Origin: Marvania coccoides
Lineage: Eukaryota > Chlorophyta > Trebouxiophyceae > Chlorellales > Chlorellaceae
Length of the DNA: 64,000 nucleotides
Reading direction: 5' to 3'
Assembly: GCA_963854735.1 (NCBI GenBank)
Contig: OY978097.1
Location: 372,001-436,000 of the forward strand
The notes beneath the pieces are model-generated. The model ran no database searches. It had not been told where the DNA came from and saw only the letters and a list, made by a program, of their open reading frames with translations. Below are positions 56,894-64,000 of this stretch, piece after piece. Within the stretch, counting starts at the first letter, position 1; each line of letters opens with the position of its first letter. A program made the position numbers and the translations under genes.

Positions 56894-59014
56894 TCACTCC
56901 TCAGCAGAGCGCGGGCTGATGCTCAGCTCGCGCCCACCGCTGCGACGGCGAGGGCTGCCGGGGATGGCGGTCCCACCAAACGCAGGCCCGCTGTTTTTCA
57001 CCTGCTTGATTTTATTCAAATCCAGGCGCCGGCGCAGTGTCGTGTTGATCACCGTGGCACGCGCAGCAGCGGGCACCAGGGTGGGGAAGTCCTCGCGGAA
57101 GTGGCCTCCGCGGGACTCCCGGCGCTGCAGCGCGGAAGAAAGGATGAGCTCGCCCACCGTCACCAGGTTGCGCAGCTCCACCAGCTCGGGGTTGACGCCA
57201 TAGGCATCAGACACGGAGCGCACCTCCAGGTACATCTCAGCCACAGCATGCAAAGCATGCTTCATGCGCTCCTGGTGGCGCACGATGCCAGTGGCGTCCC
57301 ACATGGCCCGGGTCAACTCAGCACGTTTGGCGGCCACCCACGCTGACGCCGCCAAAGACAGCTCGCGGGGCGCGCCCGCGCCCGCCGCTTTCTCGACGCC
57401 AGCGGGGCGCGGTGCCGCGCCGCCCGCGGCGGCGGCAGCCGCGCGCAGCGCGTCGCCTGCTGTGCGTGCGACCAGCTCAGCATGGGCGGCGGAGGCCGCG
57501 GCGGCTCGCGCCCCAAACACCAGCCCCTCCAGCAGCGAGTTGGAGGCCAGGCGGTTGGCGCCGTGCAGCCCGCTGCACGCCACCTCCCCGCAGGCGAACA
57601 GCCCTGGCAGGGTGGTCTCGCCGTGCAGCCCCGCTTGCACGCCGCCGCACATGTAGTGCTGCGCCGGCACCACAGGGATGGGGTCGCGCGTGATGTCCAC
57701 CCCCAGCGACGCGCAGTGCGCAGCGATCGTGGGGAAGTGCGCGAGGATCTGGTCGGCGCGCTTGTGCGAGATATCCAGCAGCACGTGGGTGCCCCGCTCC
57801 TCGCCGGCTGCAGCCATCTCAGCGTGGATGGCGCGGGCCACGACGTCGCGGGGGGCCAGCTCCGCGCGGGGGTCGTGCGCAGGCATGAAACGCCGCCCGT
57901 CATGGTTGAACAGGCGGCCTCCCTCCCCACGCACAGCCTCGGAAATGAGGAACGCGCGGCCATCGCTGCCGGCGACGCCCATCGCAGCGGCAGCGCCAGT
58001 GGCGGCCACGCCGCCCTCCCCAGCGGTAGGGTTGGTCCACCCGGGGCAGGCAGGGGCGTAGAGCGCGGTGGGGTGGAACTGCACAAACTCCATATTGGCT
58101 ACGGCAGCGTTGGCTCGGTGCGCCATCGCCACGCCGTCTCCCGTGGCGACGCCAGGGTTGGTGGTGACCGGATACACTTTGCCCGCGCCCCCAGTGGCCA
58201 GCATGGTCACCGGGGCCAGGAAACGAGTGATGGATTTGGCGCCAGGGCGGAGAACGTCGGCGCCGAGCGCCAGGGGGCTGCCGTCGGGCCCACGGCCCAC
58301 CACCAGGTCCACCGCGAAGTGGTCTTCAAAGAAGGTGATGTTGGGGTGGGCGCGCGCGGCGGTAAGCAGCGCGCGCGAAATTTCCGCCCCCGTGGCGTCG
58401 GCGGCGTGGACGATACGCCTGGCGGAGTGCCCGCCCTCGCGGGTGAGGTGCAGATCGCCGCCCTGGGTGCGGGTGAAGCGTGCGCCAAAGTCAGCGAGCT
58501 CCAGCACCAGCTCGGGCCCCTCCCGGCACACCGCGTCGACAGCTCGCGGGTCGTTCAAAAAAGCGCCGGCAATCATGGTGTCGCGCACGTGAGCCTCCAC
58601 GGAGTCGGCAGCGTCCAAGACCGCGCAGATGCCGCCTTGGGCGTACTGCGTGCACCCCTCTGCGGCGTCGCCCTTGGTGACGATGGCAACCCTGCCGTGC
58701 TGAGCCACCTTGAGAGCGTAGGTCAGCCCAGCAATGCCGCTGCCCAGCACCAGGAAGTCAAAAGACTCGACGGCAGGGGCGAGGGCGGGGTCTACGGCAG
58801 CGGCGCGCGGGCGCTGGGAGCAGCCACGGCGCGTCGCCAGGGGGGAGGGGCGGGGAGAGATGTTAATAAAGGTAGTTTTGCCGCCACTGTTGGCAAAAAG
58901 AGGGCCCTGGGCCCGCGGGTGGGGGTTCAAAAGGCGGTGCCCGGGCCGCGTGGAGTAGGGGCTGGTGACTGGAGTGGTGAGAGAGGAAGTGGCGATCACC
59001 ATGCTGAGGGTCAT
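56894..59014 (-). CDS. NADB: L-aspartate oxidase (NadB), plastid precursor
   Basis: A single uninterrupted exon gives 706 aa from the ATG at 59014. The enzyme is a flavoprotein that oxidises L-aspartate to iminoaspartate, the first step of the aspartate route to quinolinate and NAD, in the plastid. Residues 1-75 form a transit peptide (MTLSMVIATSSLTTPVTSPY). The mature part has the FAD Rossmann motif FLVLGSGIAGLTYALKVA, TKGDAAEGCTQYAQGGICA, the REGGHSARRIVHAADATG segment, NMEFVQFHPTALYAP, RAELAPRDVVARAIHAEM, and HYMCGGVQAGLHGETTLPGL with GEVACSGLHGANRLASNSLLE. These distinguish aspartate oxidase from succinate dehydrogenase flavoprotein. It is the only complete gene here without an intron. 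An out-of-frame ORF starting at 59222 overlaps the start. Confidence 0.95.
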   Translation of the reverse strand: MTLSMVIATSSLTTPVTSPYSTRPGHRLLNPHPRAQGPLFANSGGKTTFINISPRPSPLATRRGCSQRPRAAAVDPALAPAVESFDFLVLGSGIAGLTYALKVAQHGRVAIVTKGDAAEGCTQYAQGGICAVLDAADSVEAHVRDTMIAGAFLNDPRAVDAVCREGPELVLELADFGARFTRTQGGDLHLTREGGHSARRIVHAADATGAEISRALLTAARAHPNITFFEDHFAVDLVVGRGPDGSPLALGADVLRPGAKSITRFLAPVTMLATGGAGKVYPVTTNPGVATGDGVAMAHRANAAVANMEFVQFHPTALYAPACPGWTNPTAGEGGVAATGAAAAMGVAGSDGRAFLISEAVRGEGGRLFNHDGRRFMPAHDPRAELAPRDVVARAIHAEMAAAGEERGTHVLLDISHKRADQILAHFPTIAAHCASLGVDITRDPIPVVPAQHYMCGGVQAGLHGETTLPGLFACGEVACSGLHGANRLASNSLLEGLVFGARAAAASAAHAELVARTAGDALRAAAAAAGGAAPRPAGVEKAAGAGAPRELSLAASAWVAAKRAELTRAMWDATGIVRHQERMKHALHAVAEMYLEVRSVSDAYGVNPELVELRNLVTVGELILSSALQRRESRGGHFREDFPTLVPAAARATVINTTLRRRLDLNKIKQVKNSGPAFGGTAIPGSPRRRSGGRELSISPRSAEE

Positions 59015-59651
59015 ACAAAAGGCTGGCTGACAAAAGGCCCTGGTCCACAAAAGAGTCCAAAAAGGGCTTCAACGGATTTGCAGCTGCGACGGGTACTTCT
59101 GATTCCACACCCAAGTCTTTTTGGCCCTGCGGTTTCCGCTCTGCAAACAGTTGGATCAATTGTGGCGGCCAGTTAGATTCTTGCTGCGCCCGGGGGGAGG
59201 GGAATTTGCGACGCACCTTCATGATCTGGTGTCTAAATCAATTGGAAAAGAAGCAGGTTTGACAACTGCGCCCCTCAGGGCATAAAGGGTCGAGGCAAAG
59301 GGCTTCGATTATTAATCACACGGAGGCAGGGTAATTGAGGTCCTGACCGCGTTGCTCTGCACTGCAGGCGCTTGCTGTAAATTTTGAAAAGTAGCTTGTA
59401 ATATTTGTTTTTGGTTTGAGGCGACGCAGTTACTAAAAATGCCCGTCGAGCACCTCGCCGCAGCACGCGTCGCTCAAAGCACGCTCGATCAAACTGTTCG
59501 AAAACGGAGCGATCTCGGCGTATTTATCTTATTTTAAGATCGAGTTATGTCAACGGACGGCCGCCGCAACCTGGAGAGCCGCAAATCATGACCCCTTTAA
59601 CTCACCTTTTTTTTTTTTAACGAGACTCACAGCGCACCGCACGCTTGATTG
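59015..59651. promoter_or_regulatory. Shared upstream region of NadB (minus) and FY (plus)
   Basis: 637 bp between divergent genes. On the minus strand it contains the first part of a 119-codon ORF (59222-58863) that overlaps the NadB start in another frame. On the plus strand a 14-codon ATG frame at about 59548 ends before FY. Confidence 0.4.
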
Positions 59652-61964
59652 ATGGCACTGTACACGGTAATATCGACGATTTCATCACGTTTAAAGCCTG
59701 CCCAATTTATTACATATTCGAATAGCGGAACACGTGGAAAACCAAGGAAAATTTTGTTGTTCTCATGCCGGTCTCCCGTCTCCCTCTCGCAGAGTTACTA
59801 CACGCGGCAGCTCGCGCTGCGGCCCGAGTCGCTCACCGCCACTGACAAGAACGTCGAGGGCGAAAAGACCACGCAGAAATCGGTTGCCAGGCGGACTGTG
59901 GACTTCACTGGCCCCGCTCTTGCATGGAACGAGGTGAGCACCCCATAGAGAAAAGGAAAGAAAATCACACCATTCGCTTGCTAGTAGCAGCCCTCATCTT
60001 TTCTCCGCACTGAAACATTGCTGCAGAAACGGCGAATGGTGCGAAACCCCTCGGACGTCCCCGGCATGTTGGGCGTTCCCGCCGCTGCGCTGGACCTGCT
60101 GCCCCCCGCAGCCTACGGGCACCAGCAGGCATCGAGCTTCGCGGTTAAGTTTGCGGGACAGGCCCCCAGCAAGACCCGCAGCAGCGTGAACGTGGCGGTG
60201 TGGACTCCTGACGGGCGACGCTGCCTCACTGGGACTCAAGCTGGCGAATTTTGCATGTGGGACGGCCAATCCTTCCAGTTCGAGACCATAATCCAAGCGC
60301 ATGAGACCCCAGTGCGTTCCATGACCTTCACCCACGCTGCAAACTTTCTAATCAGCGGGGATGATGCAGGGAACGTGCGGTACTGGCGCACCAACATGGA
60401 GCTGGTTAAGAGCTTCTCAGCACACCGGGAAGCCATCCGGCAGGTTGCGTTCGCCCCGGGGGACCTCAAGTTTGCCACCGCGTCGGATGACAGCACCGTG
60501 CGGGTGTGGGACTTTGCCAGAGTGGCTTCAGAGCAGGTTTTAGCAGGGCACGGGGGAGACGTTAAATGCGTGGACTGGCACCCTTCTAAAGCGCTGCTGG
60601 CGTCGGGCAGCAAAGACGGGCTGGTGAAGCTGTGGTGCCCGCGCGCTGGGCGTGCGGTGGGCACCATGCACGGCCACAAGGGCACTGTGACTGCAGCGCA
60701 GTGGAGTGGCAATGGCAACTGGGTTTTAACTGCTTCCCGGGATCAAACATGCAAGGTGTACGACGTGCGCATGCAGGCGGAGCTCGCCACGTTTGTGGGC
60801 CATGGCAAGGACATCACGCAGGCATGCTGGCACTCTGTGCACGAGGAAGTCTTTGTGAGCGGGGCTCACGATGGAAGCATGTGCTTCTGGCTGGTGGGGC
60901 GGCAAGGCACCCAAGCGGAGGTGCGAGGCGCGCACGAAGGCTCCGTATGGACCATGGCGTGGCACCCGGCGGGGCATTTGCTAGTCACAGGGGCCTCCGA
61001 CGCCGCCACTAAATTTTGGTGCCGAGCCCGCCCAGGAGACCCTTTCATGGAGCAGCAGGAAGCAGAGCAGGCGGAACTGGCGGCAGTGGTGGCCACGGAG
61101 GCTACCGCAGCTGCCCCCGTGCGTGCCCCACCCCCCGCGCTGTTTGCTCCTCAGCCGGCGGCAGGCGGCAGCGGCGCTATCCCTGGCATTGGAGCCGCGC
61201 AAGAGGTGCAAGTTGTGGCGCCCATGATGGACATTTACGCCGCTGCTGCTGGGCCTCAAGCTGCTTACGAGGAGCTCGATTTCCGGGGGCGGTCGTCGCG
61301 AGAAGGGCAGCGCGAGCGGGAGCCCCCCCCAGGGCGGCACAGCAGGGAACACCGGCATCATCGGGAGCACCGGGACAGTGAGAGAGAAGAAGGGGACCGC
61401 AAACGCGCCAGGAGAGAGCCTGAGAGGCACCAACGGCAGCATCAGCTCGGCGACGGTGGGCCATCTAGGAGGGATCGCAGCCCTCTTCCAGCAGCCAGAC
61501 GCGACCTCAGCCCCCCTCCGCGCGGACATCGGCGCGACCGCAGCCCTCCCCCACCCCGAGAGCGGGAGAGAAGGCGAGATCGCAGCCCGTGGGGCGGCCG
61601 CCGGCAAGGCCCGCCTTCACGGGAGTGGGCCGACCGGGAGGGGCCTCCGCCGCCAAGAAAGGAGCGCTACTCTTCCCCGCCGAGGCGGTACCCCCCTGGG
61701 GGACCCCCCTCAGAGCCCTGGCCAGAGTATGAGCAGGGGCCTCCGCCGAGGTATGGCGTTAGCGGTGCCGGGTATGGAGGACCGCCGCCGCCCTATTATG
61801 GCGCTCCGCCGCCTGCAGGGGCGCCCCCGCCGTACGGAGGTCCACCCCCGCCGCAGCCTTACGGCGCAGCGCCACCTCAGTATGGGGCTCCGCCGCCCTA
61901 CTACCCGCCGCCACAGCAGCAGCAACCGCCGTCGTACGGGCAGCGCTACCCACCTCCACCTTGA
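59652..61964 (+). CDS. FY: Polyadenylation factor FY / WDR33 / Pfs2 (CPSF WD40 subunit)
   Basis: Exons 59652-59666 (15 nt), 59793-59933 and 60027-61964, phase 0, give 697 aa. FY/WDR33 is the WD40 scaffold of CPSF that recognises the AAUAAA signal with CPSF30. N-terminal motif KSVARRTVDFTGPALAW matches the conserved RRAVDYTS block before the propeller. WD repeats follow: VNVAVWTPDGRRCLTGTQAG, EFCMWDGQSFQFETIIQAHE, VRSMTFTHAANFLISGDDAG, VKCVDWHPSKALLASGSKDG, VTAAQWSGNGNWVLTASRDQ, and VWTMAWHPAGHLLVTGASDA with TKFWCRARPGD. After GAIPGIG comes a long RS/RE- and then PPYG-rich tail, as in plant FY, which uses Pro-rich C-terminal motifs to contact partners such as FCA. The first exon encodes only MALYT and is the least certain part. 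Confidence 0.9.
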
Positions 61965-62316
61965 AATTTGAGATTATGCAGTGTAAAGAAATAATGAAAA
62001 CTTGTTGTTGTCAGGAGAGAGAGGAGGGCAGCTGAGTGGACTAAATTTTTTGAAAAAACTATTTTCTTTTCGGGTAGAGTGGTGACGCCCCCGCTCCCCA
62101 TGGAGCCCCGAGGGGGGGTGGGGGGATACTTGCAATTGTTTAAGCTCCTTGTACTTAGTAGAATTGCGCAGCACATGACACCGGCGCATGGCCCCGACAT
62201 TAATAACGACCATTTTAGATGCGGAGCTGACAATTCGATGAGTCGCCTGGCTGATTTTTAACGCTGGCAAACAGTATCCAGAGAGTCTGCAGTGGGCGAA
62301 TTCGCGGCGAGGAATC
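61965..62316. other. Intergenic region between FY and the transporter gene
   Basis: 352 bp between two plus-strand genes. It holds the FY 3' untranslated region and presumably the promoter of the next gene. Nothing else recognised. Confidence 0.45.
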
Positions 62317-64000
62317 ATGGAAAAAGCGGGAAAGCAGGGCTCGGTGTTGCACATCGCGATTTATTTTTTGGCGATTACAGCGCTCTTCTGTGTTGTAAGT
62401 AGCCAGATCATCAATGATCTCTTGTTGGCGCTGCAGCTGCCAGCTGGATAATGCATAAAATTCCACTCTCTTGGCAGCGCACCCACCGTCTCCAAGGGAA
62501 CCCTGTTGAGCTGACAGCCTTCCACCCTCCTCCCCCCCTTGCAGTACTCATTGATCCAAGAGCGCTTGATAACCATACCTTTTGGGGCCGAAGAAGAGCT
62601 GTTCGAGTGAGAAATGCAACTTTGCAGCTCCTCCGCTGCTTTTTCCGAGCCTTAAAGAACACGTCAGGTACAGCGTTAATGAACCCGATTCTCTGCTGCG
62701 CTGTGCAGGTACTCTGTTTTCATTGTATTGATAAACCGGTTTGTGACGTGCGCGGTAGCAGCAGCGGCTCTGAGGTATCTTAACCTGCCGCTGGCCCCGT
62801 CAGCCCCGCCGCTGCTGTTCGCCATCCCCTCGGTAGCCAACGTCGTGGGATCCAGCGCCCAGTACGAGGCGCTGAAGTACGTCAGCTTCCCGCTGCAGGC
62901 CCTGGCGAAATGCGCAAAGTCGGTGAGTAAATTGTAATTGGGGTTTGGGGGGAAATGGCGGGGAAACAAGAGATTGCCTACCCTCCTCACCGTCCTAGAC
63001 AGCATTTTCCCCTTTCAACAGCTACATACTCCATATTCTTCCCTATTCATCAGCATACATATTCATCACAAAGTGTATCACATTTCCCAACCTTTTCTCC
63101 CGCTTTATCATTCACAATTATACAATTAATGCCAATATTTTACTATCATTACGCTTCCCTCCCTCCAGGTCCCTGTCATGGCGTGGAGCTGGGTCACCCG
63201 CACCCGCGTCTACAACCGCAGCGACTACCTTTCAGCGGCTACCGTAGTTTTGGGTTGCATGCTGTTCGTGCTCACTGGCGACATCACAGCGCCCAACCCC
63301 CAAACCTCCGCCGCCGCGACAGCTGTCTCTAATGCCGCAGCCTCCCTGGTCGCCCCGGCGCTCTCCTTTACAGCCACTGGCCTGGCGTTGCTTTCGATCT
63401 TTATGATCTTCGATGGGCTGACCTGCACCAGCCAGGATAAGCTGTTTTCTTCCTACGACATGCACTCGTGCAACCAGCTGTTGTACACCGCCGCGTGGTC
63501 GGCCTCTCTTTCTGCCGGCTTCCTATTAATTTCGGGCCAAATGTGGGGGGCGTTGGCATTTGTTGCGAGGCACCCTGGCTCTCTGGGGCTCATGCTGGCG
63601 CAGTCGGTGGTGTCCACCGCGGTGCAGCTTTTTATCGTGTTTACGATCAAGCAGTACGGCGCGCTGAACTTCGCGCTGATGATGACGCTGCGGCAATTTT
63701 TGTCCATCGTGCTGTCGTGCCTGGTGTTCCAGCACCAGCTCTCGGCGGTGCAGTGGGGCGGCACGCTCCTGGTGTTTGGCGGACTGATCGCGCGGTCGGT
63801 GGACAAGTCCACGGCGGTGCTGCGAAGAGGAGCGGGAGAGAAGCTGATGCAGACCAGCCAGCACAAGCCTTCTTCCTTGACGCTGTCATTCCGCAGCCCC
63901 AAGTCGCCGTCCGCGAGCAATTTGGACGGTGACTGGCAATCGTCTCCCTTTGTAGGGCTGGGCAACGAAGAAGCAGCGAGCAAGTCTCCGGTGAAGGCAA
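62317..64000 (+). CDS. SLC35B2/B3-like PAPS (UAA family) Golgi transporter, 3' end beyond window
   Basis: Exons 62317-62394, 62545-62606, 62709-62922 and 63169-64000 (open at the edge) give at least 395 aa. UAA-family transporters move nucleotide sugars or the sulfate donor PAPS into the Golgi lumen. Diagnostic segments: YSLIQERLITIPFG in exon 2, QYEALKYVSFPLQALAKCAK then VPVMAWSWV across intron 3, IFMIFDGLTCTSQDKLFSSY, and QLFIVFTIKQYGALNFALMM followed by TLRQFLSIVLSCLVF. The SFPLQALAKCAKS-VPVM and TLRQ blocks fit SLC35B2/B3 PAPS transporters best, with UDP-galactose/UDP-glucose transporters (SLC35B1) as the alternative. About 10 membrane helices are expected. A Ser-rich cytosolic tail is running off the window. 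With two glycosyltransferases nearby, sulfated or glycosylated secreted polymers are a plausible end product (inference). Confidence 0.8.

Noticed and set aside
57482..59176. 564-codon plus-strand open frame opposite NadB.
   Set aside because: An antisense shadow caused by high GC at third codon positions; the minus strand carries all aspartate oxidase motifs.

Overview
This is a nuclear-type eukaryotic sequence, most likely from a unicellular green alga (Chlorophyta). Evidence for this: a green-type PsaF with a lysine-rich N-terminal helix, the variable subunit of ferredoxin-thioredoxin reductase, a plastid-type desaturase, a PHT4-like plastid transporter and a plastid-type L-aspartate oxidase, all with simple stromal transit peptides and no preceding secretory signal peptide (so a primary plastid). 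Exons are GC-rich. Introns are short (about 70-190 nt) and strikingly AT-rich, so exon limits can be read by eye. No rRNA, tRNA, CRISPR array or transposon was recognised.

Layout, left to right: AP-4 mu subunit (5' part, minus) with a 53-codon ORF 5 nt upstream; a doubtful secreted-protein gene (minus); CTF18 clamp-loader subunit (plus); PsaF and a DUF3067 plastid protein (minus); a CYSTM-like small protein (plus); a stand-alone RRP5 C-terminal HAT protein (minus) divergent from a DUF1749 hydrolase (plus); the meiotic helicase HFM1/MER3 (minus) divergent from a SAP-domain protein (plus); a PHT4-like transporter and NO66-type JmjC oxygenase (minus); a PPR protein (plus); FTR variable chain (minus); an ADCK1-like UbiB kinase and an acyl-lipid desaturase (plus); an LRR/coiled-coil/SFI1-repeat protein (minus); a GT49 glycosyltransferase (plus); a J-domain/zinc-finger/CS protein (minus); the SHPRH ubiquitin ligase (plus); HSP101 (minus); a GT61 glycosyltransferase (plus); L-aspartate oxidase (minus); the polyadenylation factor FY/WDR33 (plus); and a PAPS/nucleotide-sugar transporter running off the right edge (plus).

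The genes do not form one pathway. Recurring themes are genome maintenance and meiosis (CTF18, HFM1, SHPRH), plastid function (PsaF, FTR, desaturase, PHT4, NadB, DUF3067) and secretory-pathway glycan chemistry (GT49, GT61, sulfate-donor transporter). Strands mostly alternate, giving many head-to-head gene pairs with short shared promoters.

The strongest unusual signals are: (1) a high share of GC-AG introns, six of about 56 reconstructed, each supported by reading frame; (2) a possible bicistronic AP-4 mu transcript; (3) an RRP5 reduced to its HAT-repeat tail; (4) a little-known SAP-domain protein head-to-head with a meiotic helicase; (5) T-run plus G15 tracts found only in two tail-to-tail intergenic regions. 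No unambiguous new system was found. Exon coordinates were derived by hand from splice motifs, phase and family knowledge, without transcript data.
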